Assembly (NCBI GenBank): GCA_964384025.1
Contig: CAYLJJ010000016.1
Location: forward strand, 1 to 64,000
From: CAYLJJ01 sp964384025
Lineage (GTDB): Bacteria; Myxococcota_A; Bradymonadia; UBA7976; UBA1532
DNA: 64,000 bases
Reading direction: 5' to 3'
Below the pieces are notes generated by a model. That model saw only the letters and a program-made list of their open reading frames with translations, ran no database searches and was not told the DNA's origin. Positions 52,998 through 62,553 of the stretch are shown piece after piece (positions within the stretch are counted from its first letter, which is position 1; the number at the start of each line of letters is the position of its first letter). Both the position numbers and the translations under genes were made by a program.

Positions 52998-55900
52998 ATG
53001 GCATCCATCGTCCAAAAGAATTTCAGAATCCGAAACAGCTACGGACAGATCGAGAAGGTGATCGAGATCCCCAACCTGATCGATCTCCAAAAGCGAAGCT
53101 ATGAGAAGTTTCTGCAGATGGGGGTCCCCCCTGACGAGCGGGAAGAGACAGGCCTCCAGGGGGTCTTTAAGTCTGTTTTTCCCATCAAGGATTTTAATGA
53201 GACCTGCTCTTTGGAGTTCGTCTCTTACCACCTAGAGCGTCCCAAGTATGACGTAGAGGAGTGCCATCAGCGGGGGATGACCTTCGCAGCACCTCTCAAG
53301 GTGGTGATCCGTTTGGTGGTCTGGGACAAAGATGAGTTGGCGGGGCTTCCCTCCATCCGAGATGTCAAGGAGCAGGAGGTTTACTTCGGCGAGATCCCTC
53401 TGCAAACCGATGAGGGGACCTTCATCATCAATGGTACTGAACGCGTGGTGGTCAGTCAGCTCCACCGCTCTCCAGGTGCCTTCTTTGATCACGATAAGGG
53501 AAAGAGCCACTCCTCTGGTAAGCTCCTCTATAGCGCTCGGGTGATCCCCTACCGCGGCTCCTGGCTGGACTTTGAGTTCGATGTTAAAGATATCCTACAT
53601 GTGCGTATTGATCGTCGTCGTAAGCTGCCCGCGACGATCCTCTTAAGGTCTATTGGCTACTCTGCAGAGAATTTGCTCTCTCTATATTATGATCAAGAGA
53701 CTATCCTCTTGGGTGAGCCCGGGAGTGATATTTTCTTCCATCGACCTGACGACATGAACCTCTTGTTGGGCAGAAAAACCAATTTAGAGGTGCTCTCTCC
53801 TTCTGGGGAGACAATCGTCCTTAAAAACCGCAAGTTTTCCAGGCGAGCGCTCAAAAAGATGCAGAAGTTGGGCATCAAAGAGCTGCCCATGATGCCTGAA
53901 GATGTCATCGGTGCGGTGTTGGCCGAAGATGTCGTCGATATGAACACGGGAGAGCTGCTTTTAGAGACCAATGAGGAGTTGACAGAGAGCAACATTGAGG
54001 ACTTGCGCAAAAAAGGCGTTAGAGAGCTGCGCACCCTCATCATCGACAACGTCAACTCAGGCCCCTCTCTGCGTAAGACCCTCATGGTCGATAAAGTGGA
54101 GAGCCCTGATGAAGCGGTCTTGGAGATCTACAAGCGTCTCCGTCCGGGTGATCCACCCACCCTGGACACCGCCTATAAGCTCTTCAACAACCTCTTCTTC
54201 AATCCAGAACGTTATGATCTCAGCAAGGTTGGGCGACTCAAACTGAACCATAAGTTCCAGGTAGATGAACCCCTGGACAACTCCATCCTCACCAAGCGAG
54301 ACATCGTAGAGGTGGTGCGCTATCTCCTGTCACTCAAGGATGGTCGCACAGAACTCAATAAATTGGCGGTGAATATCAAGCGTGATCTGACCGAGATCGC
54401 GCGTAAGGAGGAGGCGGTCTTTGAGTCGGATGGAGAAAGCGACCTCTACTCCATCACCGAAGAGATTCAAAACCTCAAGGATGGGGTTGAGTTGCTGCGA
54501 GAGAGGCTGGCTCGGGGAGAGGGAGAGAGCTTCCCAGTCAAGATCGACGACATCGATCACCTGGGCAACCGCCGCGTTCGAGCGGTGGGCGAGTTGATGG
54601 AGAATCAGTACCGTATCGGGCTGGTGCGTATGGAGCGCGCCATCAAAGAGCGTATGAGCATGTCTCAAGAGATCGAGACTCTCATGCCCCACGACCTGAT
54701 CAACGCCAAGCCTGTCTCAGCGGTGGTACGAGAGTACTTTGGCTCCAGCCAGCTCTCCCAGTTTATGGATCAGACCAACCCCCTCTCAGAGGTTACCCAT
54801 AAGCGGCGGCTCTCCGCCTTGGGACCTGGGGGTTTGACCAGAGAGCGTGCGGGCTTTGAGGTCCGGGATGTTCATATGACCCACTATGGTCGTATCTGCC
54901 CCATCGAGACCCCAGAAGGTCCGAACATCGGCCTCATCGCTTCGCTCTCCACTTTCGCCCGAGTCAACAACTTTGGCTTTATCGAGACCCCCTACCGGAA
55001 GGTCAAGGAGGGGATCGTCTCTCAGGAGTATCCACGCTACTATAGTGCACTGGAGGAGGAGCGTAACCATGTCGCTCAGGCCAACGCTCCCCTGGACGAG
55101 GAGAATCGACTCCTAGAAGAGACGATTAACGCTCGCCGCGCGGCTGACTTCCTCATGGTCCTCCCTGAGCAGATCAACTTGATGGATGTGAGCCCCAACC
55201 AGCTTGTCTCTGTCGCTGCTTCGTTGATCCCCTTCCTAGAGAATGATGACGCCAACCGCGCCCTCATGGGCTCCAATATGCAGCGTCAGGCGGTGCCCCT
55301 CCTGGTCACCGAGGCGCCCTTGGTAGGTACCGGCATCGAGTTTATGGTGGCCAGAGACTCTGGAGTCACCTCTGTCGCCAAGAACAGCGGCGTGGTGGAG
55401 TCTGTAGATGCCACCCGTATTGTCGTCAAGCTCGATGATGAAGAGATCTCAGCCAAACCGGATATCTACAACCTGTTGAAGTTCAGGCGCTCCAACCAGA
55501 ACACCTGTATCAATCAACACCCCATCGTCACCAAGGGGGATCGGATCCAGCGAGGAGATGTCATCGCTGATGGTCCCGGCACCGACACGGGTGAGCTGGC
55601 CCTGGGTCGAAATATGACCGTGGCCTTTATGCCTTGGGGGGGCTACAACTTTGAGGACTCCATCCTCATCTCTGAGAAGCTGATCAAGGAGGATTGTTAC
55701 ACCTCCATCCATATCGAAGAGTTTGAGTGTATCGCCCGTGACACCAAGCTGGGCAAAGAGGAGATCACCAAGGATATCCCCAACGTCGCTGAAGAGGCTC
55801 TGGCTGATCTAGATGAGTCGGGTATCGTCCGTATCGGCGCTGAGGTGAAGTCGGGAGATATCCTCGTCGGTAAGATCACCCCCAAGGGAGAGACCCAGCT

Positions 55901-57305
55901 CAGCCCTGAAGAGAAGCTGCTGCGCGCCATCTTTGGTGAGAAGGCCGGAGATGTACGCGACACCTCTCTGAGGGTCTCTCCAGGAGTCGTGGGCACGGTG
56001 ATCGACGCCAAGGTGTTTAGCCGCCGAGGCATCGAAAAGGACGAGCGGGCTCAGGATATTGAGGACGCTGAGATCGCCAAGCTGGAGAAGGATCAGAATG
56101 ACCAGATCAAGATCCTTCGCAACAGCGCCTATCAGAGGATCCGTGGACTCCTGATAGGACAGAGCGTCTCCAGCCGCTTGGTTGATGATCGAGGTCAGGT
56201 CCTTCTGGACTATGACACACTCCTCACCGAGGAGATGATCGACAGTGTTCCTCAGATGTACTGGAACATCATTGAGATCTACAGCACTGATGGAACAGCA
56301 CAGAGGATCGAGCAGATCGTCGATGATCTGCGTGAAGAGATCCAAGCGATTCGAGTGCTCTTCCAGGAGAAGATCAACAAGCTCAAGAAAGGTGATGAGC
56401 TGCCTCCGGGCGTGATCAAGATGGTCAAGGTCTATGTGGCCATCAAGCGCAAGCTTCAGGTGGGTGATAAGATGGCGGGGCGCCATGGTAACAAGGGTGT
56501 CATCTCCCGCATCCTCCCCGAAGAGGATATGCCCTTCCTCCCTGATGGTACCCCTGTAGAGATGGTCCTCAATCCCCTGGGTGTGCCCAGCCGGATGAAC
56601 ATCGGTCAAATCCTGGAGACCCACCTGGGTTGGGCCGCGCGAGGTCTGGGACAGCGCCTCAACAGGATGGTGGAGGAGCACTACAGCACCTCAGCTCTCA
56701 AAGAGGAGCTGAAACGCTACTACAGCTTACCCGAACACCAAGCGCTTATCGCCAAGATGGATGATGATGATGTTCGCTGGGCCATCCGTAAGATCAAGCG
56801 AGGGCTGCATGTCGCCAGCCCTGTCTTTGATGGTGCTACAGAGGAGAGCATTCGAGAAGCCTTGAAATTGGCCGGGTTCCATGAATCGGGGCAGACGGTG
56901 CTCTTTGATGGTCGCACAGGAGATGCTTTTGATGGGCATGTTACTGTTGGCATCATGTATGTGCTCAAATTGCACCATTTGGTTGATGATAAGATCCATG
57001 CGCGCTCTATCGGTCCTTACAGCCTCGTTACCCAACAACCTCTAGGGGGTAAAGCTCAATTTGGAGGTCAGCGTTTGGGAGAGATGGAAGTCTGGGCCAT
57101 GGAGGCTTATGGAGCTGCTTTTGCACTCCAAGAATTCCTCACTGTTAAATCTGACGATGTTTTGGGCCGCACACGGATGTATGAAGCCATTGTCAAGGGT
57201 GAAAATGTCCTTGAAAGTGGTCTACCTGAATCATTTAATGTTCTACTCAAAGAGCTTCAGAGCCTCTCTCTGGATGTGGAACTGGTTGAAAACGAGCAAC
57301 TTTAA
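52998..57305 (+). CDS. rpoB: RNA polymerase subunit beta
   Basis: 1435 residues, complete from FRIRNSYGQIEKVIEIPNLI to ELQSLSLDVELVENEQL. The rifampicin-binding region (~residues 581-608) keeps the residues at E. coli positions 516 (D), 522 (S), 526 (H) and 531 (S) but has Thr at 518, Val at 524 and Leu at 530. The downstream DVHMTHYGR has Met where E. coli has Pro552. The KMAGRHGNKG active-site segment is present. It lies 17 bases before rpoC. Confidence 0.99.
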   Translation: MASIVQKNFRIRNSYGQIEKVIEIPNLIDLQKRSYEKFLQMGVPPDEREETGLQGVFKSVFPIKDFNETCSLEFVSYHLERPKYDVEECHQRGMTFAAPLKVVIRLVVWDKDELAGLPSIRDVKEQEVYFGEIPLQTDEGTFIINGTERVVVSQLHRSPGAFFDHDKGKSHSSGKLLYSARVIPYRGSWLDFEFDVKDILHVRIDRRRKLPATILLRSIGYSAENLLSLYYDQETILLGEPGSDIFFHRPDDMNLLLGRKTNLEVLSPSGETIVLKNRKFSRRALKKMQKLGIKELPMMPEDVIGAVLAEDVVDMNTGELLLETNEELTESNIEDLRKKGVRELRTLIIDNVNSGPSLRKTLMVDKVESPDEAVLEIYKRLRPGDPPTLDTAYKLFNNLFFNPERYDLSKVGRLKLNHKFQVDEPLDNSILTKRDIVEVVRYLLSLKDGRTELNKLAVNIKRDLTEIARKEEAVFESDGESDLYSITEEIQNLKDGVELLRERLARGEGESFPVKIDDIDHLGNRRVRAVGELMENQYRIGLVRMERAIKERMSMSQEIETLMPHDLINAKPVSAVVREYFGSSQLSQFMDQTNPLSEVTHKRRLSALGPGGLTRERAGFEVRDVHMTHYGRICPIETPEGPNIGLIASLSTFARVNNFGFIETPYRKVKEGIVSQEYPRYYSALEEERNHVAQANAPLDEENRLLEETINARRAADFLMVLPEQINLMDVSPNQLVSVAASLIPFLENDDANRALMGSNMQRQAVPLLVTEAPLVGTGIEFMVARDSGVTSVAKNSGVVESVDATRIVVKLDDEEISAKPDIYNLLKFRRSNQNTCINQHPIVTKGDRIQRGDVIADGPGTDTGELALGRNMTVAFMPWGGYNFEDSILISEKLIKEDCYTSIHIEEFECIARDTKLGKEEITKDIPNVAEEALADLDESGIVRIGAEVKSGDILVGKITPKGETQLSPEEKLLRAIFGEKAGDVRDTSLRVSPGVVGTVIDAKVFSRRGIEKDERAQDIEDAEIAKLEKDQNDQIKILRNSAYQRIRGLLIGQSVSSRLVDDRGQVLLDYDTLLTEEMIDSVPQMYWNIIEIYSTDGTAQRIEQIVDDLREEIQAIRVLFQEKINKLKKGDELPPGVIKMVKVYVAIKRKLQVGDKMAGRHGNKGVISRILPEEDMPFLPDGTPVEMVLNPLGVPSRMNIGQILETHLGWAARGLGQRLNRMVEEHYSTSALKEELKRYYSLPEHQALIAKMDDDDVRWAIRKIKRGLHVASPVFDGATEESIREALKLAGFHESGQTVLFDGRTGDAFDGHVTVGIMYVLKLHHLVDDKIHARSIGPYSLVTQQPLGGKAQFGGQRLGEMEVWAMEAYGAAFALQEFLTVKSDDVLGRTRMYEAIVKGENVLESGLPESFNVLLKELQSLSLDVELVENEQL

Positions 57306-57322
57306 GCGCAGAGGAATACGCA

Positions 57323-60300
57323 ATGAAGGACATCTTCAACTTCTTTGAGAAGCCTAAGGATCCTCTGAGCTTTAGCGCGATCCGCATCTCGTTAGCCAAT
57401 CCAGAAAAGATCCTCTCGTGGTCTTTTGGAGAGGTCAAAAAGCCAGAGACGATCAACTATCGGACATTCAAGCCTGAGAGAGATGGTCTTTTCTGCGCTA
57501 AGATTTTTGGTCCTGTAAAAGACTATGAGTGCCTATGTGGCAAGTATAAGCGCATGAAGCACCGTGGTGTTGTCTGTGAGAAATGCGGCGTGGAGGTGAT
57601 CCAGAGCCGCGTTCGCAGAGAGCGCCTTGGTCACATCAGCTTGGCGACGCCCGTCGCTCATATCTGGTTCCTCAAGAGCCTCCCCAGTCGTATTGGAAAC
57701 CTCCTCGATATCACCCTTAAGGATGTGGAGCGGGTCCTCTACTGTGTCGCCTATGCCGTAACGGACAAGGGCAATACAGAGCTGGAGATCGGGGATATCC
57801 TCAGCGAGGATGAGTACTACGATGCCCTGGACCAGTATGGGGATGATGCCTTTGAGGCGGGTATGGGGGCTGACGCCGTACGCAAGATCCTCCAGACCCT
57901 GAATATCCCTGAACTCTCTACAGAGCTGCGTCAAGCGATGCGAGAGGCCACCAGCGAGGCCAAACGCAAGAAGATCTCCAAGCGCCTCAAGGTAGTTGAA
58001 GCTCTCAAGGGCAGTGGAAACAAGCCTGAGTTTATGATCCTTGAGGTGGTGCCGGTCATTCCACCCGATCTGCGACCCTTGGTCCCTCTGGACGGAGGAC
58101 GCTTTGCGACTTCAGATCTCAATGATCTCTACCGCCGAGTGATCAACCGCAATAACCGCCTCAAGCGCCTCCAGGAGCTGAACGCTCCAGAGATCATCAT
58201 CCGTAACGAGAAGCGGATGCTGCAAGAGGCGGTTGACGCGCTCTTTGATAATGGTCGTCGAGGCAAGGCGATTACGGGTCCCAACAAGCGCCCCCTCAAA
58301 TCTCTCAGTGATATGATCAAGGGCAAACAGGGGCGCTTCCGTCAAAACTTGTTGGGCAAGCGTGTAGATTACTCTGGCCGCTCTGTCATCGTGGTGGGTC
58401 CCGATCTGCGCCTACATCAGTGCGGTCTGCCCAAGAAGATGGCTCTGGAGCTGTTTAAGCCCTTCATCTACAACAAGCTGGAGGAGCGAGGACATGTCAC
58501 CACGATCAAGACCGCTAAGCGAATGGTTGAGAAGGAGAAGTCGGAGGTCTGGGATATCTTGGATGAGGTGATCCGCGAGCACCCCATCCTCCTCAACCGC
58601 GCTCCTACTCTTCACCGCTTGGGGATTCAGGCCTTTGAGCCTGTGCTCATCGAGGGGAAGGCGATTCAGCTCCACCCCCTGGTCTGTGTCGCCTTTAACG
58701 CGGACTTCGATGGGGATCAGATGGCCGTGCATGTGCCCCTCTCTGTTGAAGCGCAGATCGAGGCTCGTGTGCTCATGATGAGCAGCAACAATATCCTGAG
58801 CCCTGCCAACGGTCAGCCCATCATCGTACCCACCCAAGATATCGTCTTGGGTTGCTACTATATGACTCGGGAGCGTCCCCTCGCCAAGGGTGAGGGCTTT
58901 GTCTTCTCGGGAGCTGATGAGACCCATATGGCCTATGACAACGACATCGTTGATCTCCAGGCCAAGATCCGCTGCCGCATCCAAGGCGAGCTGGTGGAGA
59001 CTACGGTGGGGCGTGTGCTCCTCAGTGAGATCCTCCCTGAAAACCTGCCCTTCAAGCATGTCAATAAGGTGATGGGCAAGAAGGAGTTGGCTGCGCTCAT
59101 CGACGCTTCTTACCGTCGCTGTCCCGCCAAGGATACGGTGATCCTCTCTGATCGTCTCAAGACCCTCGGCTACGCTCACGCCACCCGCGCGGGGATCTCT
59201 ATCTCTGTGGGAGATCTCTCCATCCCCAAAGAGAAGGCGGTGCTCCTCAATCAGGCCAATGAGGATGTACGAGATATCCAAAAGCAGTATTTCGAGGGCC
59301 TGATCACCAACGGTGAGCGCTACAACAAGGTGGTTGATATCTGGGCCCAGGCCACCGAGGAGGTCGCGGGGGCGATGATGGACGCCATCGGCAAAGAGAC
59401 CTTTGTCGATAAAAATGGAGGGAGCTTTGAGGGACCCTCCTTCAACCCAGTCTATATCATGGCTGATTCAGGTGCCCGAGGTGGTCCTGCTCAGATCCGT
59501 CAGCTGGCGGGGATGCGTGGTCTGATGGCTAAGCCATCAGGAGAGATCATCGAGACCCCGATCACGGCCAACTTCCGTGAGGGGCTCTCTGTCCTCCAAT
59601 ACTTCATCTCTACTCACGGGGCTCGTAAGGGTCTGGCAGATACCGCCCTCAAGACCGCCAACTCCGGTTATTTGACGCGGCGTCTTGTGGATGTCGCTCA
59701 GGACGCCATCGTCAATGAATATGATTGTGGAACCTTGGATGGGATGGAGGTCAGCGCCCTAGTAGAAGCCGGAGAGGTGATCGAGCGCCTCGGAGATCGC
59801 ATCTTGGGTCGCGTGGTCCTGGATGACATCTTTGATCCTCACAGCAACGAGATCTTGGTGCAGGCGGGCACCGAACTGGGTGAGGCCCTGGTTGAGAAGA
59901 TCGAGGACGCGGGTGTTCACCGTGTCATGATCCGCTCTGTGCTCACCTGCCAGACCAAGCGGGGGGTCTGTATCAAGTGTTATGGCCGCGATCTGGCGCG
60001 GGGTCGTACTGTGAATATCGGTGAAGCGGTTGGGGTTATCGCCGCTCAGTCCATCGGTGAGCCAGGCACTCAGCTCACCATGCGCACCTTTCACATCGGT
60101 GGCGCAGCCTCTCGGCGCGCAGAGCAGAGCACTCTGGAGACACGCGGCCCTGGGACGCTCAAGCTAGACAACCTAGAGACCGTGAGCATCGATATGCCGG
60201 ATGGGAGCGAAAACCTGGTGGTGATGAACCGTCAGGGTGAGGTTCTCATCCTCAATGAGAACGGTCAGGAGCGTGAGCGTTATCAGCTCGTCTATGGTGC

Positions 60301-61429
60301 TCGTCTCCTCTTTAAAGAGGGCGCATATGTCAACGCGGGCCAGACCATCGCTGAATGGGACCCCTTCTCAGTACCTATCCTCACCGATGTCTCAGGGGTC
60401 GTGAAGTTTAAGGACATCAAGGAGGGGCAAACGATCAACGAGGAGATGGATGAGGTCACAGGGCTCTCAGCCAAGGTCGTAATGGAGAGCAAGGACGCTG
60501 AGAAACGTCCCCACATCTTCATCTGCGATCCTAAGAGCGGCAAGCTGATACAGCGAGGGGAGCGAGGTGAGGCTCGCTATATGCTCCCTGTGGGCACCAA
60601 TATCGTGGTCAATGATGGCGACTTGGTGAGGGCGGGTGAGATCATCGCCAAGATGACCCGTGAGAGCTCCAAGACCAAGGACATCACCGGAGGTCTGCCT
60701 CGGGTCGCTGAACTCTTTGAGGCGCGTAAGCCCAAGGAGCAGGCTATCGTCAGCGAGATCGATGGTATGGTGGAGTTTGGGAAGGACACAAAGGGCAAGC
60801 GCAAGGTTATCGTCCGCCCCGAGATTGGAGATCCCAAAGAATATCTGATCCCCAAGGGTCGCGCTCTCTCTGTCCGAGAGCAGGATATCATCCGTGCGGG
60901 AGAGGCTCTTATGGATGGAGCCGCCAACCCCCACGACATCCTCAAGATCCTGGGAGAGAAGGAGCTGGCCAAGTATCTCCTGGACGAGATCCAGGAGGTC
61001 TATCGTCTCCAAGGTGTTCGTATCAACGATAAGCATGTTGAGGTGATTGTCCGTCAGATGCTCCGTCGTATCCGCATCCGGGATGTGGGTGACACTCAAT
61101 TCCTCCCCCAAGAGACCGTAGAGAAGTGGGTCTTTGAGGAGGAGAATGAGCGTATCACCGATCTAGGCGGGAGAGCCGCGGTGGGTGAGCCCCTCCTCTT
61201 GGGGATCACCAAAGCTTCTCTCTCGACCGAATCCTTCATCTCGGCCTCCTCTTTCCAGGAAACAACGAAGGTGCTCACTGAGGCGGCTCTCTCGGGCAAG
61301 ATCGACTACCTTCGTGGGCTCAAAGAGAACGTGATCATGGGTCGCTTGATCCCCGCAGGGACAGGTCTGCCCGGTTATCGAGAGCTGAACATTGAGGTAG
61401 ATGAAGCGGAACCAGAGTCCGCCCGCTAA
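57323..61429 (+). CDS. rpoC: RNA polymerase subunit beta'
   Basis: 1368 residues. The N-terminal zinc site has CLCGKYKRMKHRGVVCEKCG (~70-90). The catalytic magnesium motif NADFDGDQMAVH is near residue 458. The second zinc site has CQTKRGVCIKCYGRDLARG, and the trigger-loop region is intact (MRGLMAKPSGEIIETPI). GAGGA precedes the ATG. After its stop comes a separate promoter for rpsL. Confidence 0.99.
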   Translation: MKDIFNFFEKPKDPLSFSAIRISLANPEKILSWSFGEVKKPETINYRTFKPERDGLFCAKIFGPVKDYECLCGKYKRMKHRGVVCEKCGVEVIQSRVRRERLGHISLATPVAHIWFLKSLPSRIGNLLDITLKDVERVLYCVAYAVTDKGNTELEIGDILSEDEYYDALDQYGDDAFEAGMGADAVRKILQTLNIPELSTELRQAMREATSEAKRKKISKRLKVVEALKGSGNKPEFMILEVVPVIPPDLRPLVPLDGGRFATSDLNDLYRRVINRNNRLKRLQELNAPEIIIRNEKRMLQEAVDALFDNGRRGKAITGPNKRPLKSLSDMIKGKQGRFRQNLLGKRVDYSGRSVIVVGPDLRLHQCGLPKKMALELFKPFIYNKLEERGHVTTIKTAKRMVEKEKSEVWDILDEVIREHPILLNRAPTLHRLGIQAFEPVLIEGKAIQLHPLVCVAFNADFDGDQMAVHVPLSVEAQIEARVLMMSSNNILSPANGQPIIVPTQDIVLGCYYMTRERPLAKGEGFVFSGADETHMAYDNDIVDLQAKIRCRIQGELVETTVGRVLLSEILPENLPFKHVNKVMGKKELAALIDASYRRCPAKDTVILSDRLKTLGYAHATRAGISISVGDLSIPKEKAVLLNQANEDVRDIQKQYFEGLITNGERYNKVVDIWAQATEEVAGAMMDAIGKETFVDKNGGSFEGPSFNPVYIMADSGARGGPAQIRQLAGMRGLMAKPSGEIIETPITANFREGLSVLQYFISTHGARKGLADTALKTANSGYLTRRLVDVAQDAIVNEYDCGTLDGMEVSALVEAGEVIERLGDRILGRVVLDDIFDPHSNEILVQAGTELGEALVEKIEDAGVHRVMIRSVLTCQTKRGVCIKCYGRDLARGRTVNIGEAVGVIAAQSIGEPGTQLTMRTFHIGGAASRRAEQSTLETRGPGTLKLDNLETVSIDMPDGSENLVVMNRQGEVLILNENGQERERYQLVYGARLLFKEGAYVNAGQTIAEWDPFSVPILTDVSGVVKFKDIKEGQTINEEMDEVTGLSAKVVMESKDAEKRPHIFICDPKSGKLIQRGERGEARYMLPVGTNIVVNDGDLVRAGEIIAKMTRESSKTKDITGGLPRVAELFEARKPKEQAIVSEIDGMVEFGKDTKGKRKVIVRPEIGDPKEYLIPKGRALSVREQDIIRAGEALMDGAANPHDILKILGEKELAKYLLDEIQEVYRLQGVRINDKHVEVIVRQMLRRIRIRDVGDTQFLPQETVEKWVFEEENERITDLGGRAAVGEPLLLGITKASLSTESFISASSFQETTKVLTEAALSGKIDYLRGLKENVIMGRLIPAGTGLPGYRELNIEVDEAEPESAR

Positions 61430-61436
61430 AAAGCTC

Positions 61437-61464
61437 TTGACTCTTCAAACGTCCCGCCTATAAT
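61437..61464 (+). promoter_or_regulatory. Sigma70 promoter for rpsL-rpsG-fusA
   Basis: TTGACT (61437-61442), a 16-base spacer and a consensus TATAAT (61459-61464), starting 7 bases after the rpoC stop. No terminator was seen after rpoC, so the str genes are probably transcribed both from here and by read-through. It yields a leader of about 215 bases. Confidence 0.75.
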
Positions 61465-61520
61465 CCCGCCACTGTTCGCCGCCGATCTAATGGGCTGTTT
61501 TTGGTTCTTCGGTGACGACG

Positions 61521-61633
61521 GTGATAACCCGGAAAGGCGTGCCGCGAGACGGTCTCGAACCACCGGGGGGTTGTGTCGTGCGAGAGCACACACCTGCCGC
61601 ATCAGGCAACCCGCCGAAGGTTATCCCTATCAC
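61521..61633 (+). promoter_or_regulatory. Structured leader RNA of the str operon (candidate)
   Basis: Local stems: CGAGA/TCTCG (61545-61557); GTGC-GAGA-GCAC (61578-61589), a GNRA-type loop, extended by GTGT/ACAC with one bulged base; and TGCC/GGCA (61595-61608). They are enclosed by a long-range helix GATAACC (61523-61529) with GGTTATC (61619-61625). A competing helix GTGATA (61521-61526) with TATCAC (61628-61633) uses part of the same strand. Two exclusive pairings suggest a switch; the ligand, perhaps S12 or S7, is unknown. Confidence 0.4.
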
Positions 61634-61685
61634 TGTAGAACTTTTAATCAGGCGCAGAGGCGTCTAAACCGAGGGTGAATCCGGC

Positions 61686-62060
61686 ATGCCGACTATCAAC
61701 CAGTTGGTTCGAATGGGGCGAAAGCGGAAGGTCAAGAAGACCACCGCTCCCGCTCTTCAGAGCTGTCCTCAGAAGCGCGGCGTCTGCGTTCGTGTCTATA
61801 CCTCTACTCCTAAGAAGCCCAACTCGGCGCTCCGTAAGGTCGCACGTGTGCGCCTTACGACCGGGATCGAGGTCACGAGCTATATTCCTGGTGAAGGACA
61901 CAACCTTCAAGAGCACTCCGTGGTTCTGATCCGCGGTGGCCGAGTGAAGGACCTCCCCGGTGTTCGTTATCACATCATCCGCGGCACCTTGGACTCGACC
62001 GGTGTCACCGTACGTCGCCAGGCGCGCTCTAAGTACGGCGCCAAGCGCCCGAAGAAGTAG
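61686..62060 (+). CDS. rpsL: 30S ribosomal protein S12
   Basis: 124 residues; decoding-centre protein. TPKKPNSALRK (Lys43, Lys44) and RVKDLPGVRYH (Lys88, Asp89) carry the usual residues, so no streptomycin-resistance change is visible. GAGGGTGA precedes the ATG. rpsG starts 9 bases after its stop. Confidence 0.99.
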   Translation: MPTINQLVRMGRKRKVKKTTAPALQSCPQKRGVCVRVYTSTPKKPNSALRKVARVRLTTGIEVTSYIPGEGHNLQEHSVVLIRGGRVKDLPGVRYHIIRGTLDSTGVTVRRQARSKYGAKRPKK

Positions 62061-62069
62061 GAGAGCGAG

Positions 62070-62540
62070 ATGCCCCGCCGTCGTGAAGTTCCCAAGCGCC
62101 GCATCCAGCCCGATCCCAAGTTTGGAGATCGAGTCCTGGCGAAGTTCATCAACGCCATGATGCTCAAGGGCAAGAAGTCCATCGCTGAGCGCATCGTCTA
62201 TGATGCCTTTGAGATCGTCGAGAATCGGACCAAGGAAGAGCCCCTACGGATCTTCAAGAAGTCTCTTGAGAACATCAAGCCCAGTGTTGAGGTGAAGAGC
62301 CGCCGTGTCGGTGGTTCCACCTATCAGGTGCCTGTAGAGATCCGCAACGATCGCCGTACAGCCCTGAGTTTTCGTTGGTTGATCGGCTACTCACGTAAGC
62401 GTCACGAGAAGACCATGGCGGAGAAGCTGGCGGGAGAGATCCTGGACAGCTCTGCCGGTCGCGGCAACGCCGTCAAGAAGCGTGAGGACACCCACAAGAT
62501 GGCAGAGGCAAATAAAGCCTTCGCTCACTACCGCTGGTAA
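62070..62540 (+). CDS. rpsG: 30S ribosomal protein S7
   Basis: 156 residues; primary binder of the 16S 3' domain. PRRREVPKRRIQPDPKFGD, LEVKSRRVGGSTYQVP-like (PSVEVKSRRVGGSTYQVPVE) and RRHEKTMAEKL-type segments are typical. It ends AHYRW. In other bacteria S7 represses the str operon, acting on the rpsL-rpsG gap; here the gap is only 9 bases, so any S7 site must lie elsewhere, perhaps in the rpsL leader. Confidence 0.98.
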   Translation: MPRRREVPKRRIQPDPKFGDRVLAKFINAMMLKGKKSIAERIVYDAFEIVENRTKEEPLRIFKKSLENIKPSVEVKSRRVGGSTYQVPVEIRNDRRTALSFRWLIGYSRKRHEKTMAEKLAGEILDSSAGRGNAVKKREDTHKMAEANKAFAHYRW

Positions 62541-62553
62541 GCAGGTCCTTTCG

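Noticed and set aside
61686..62060. Streptomycin-resistance change in S12
   Set aside because: Lys43 and Lys88 and their surroundings are wild type.
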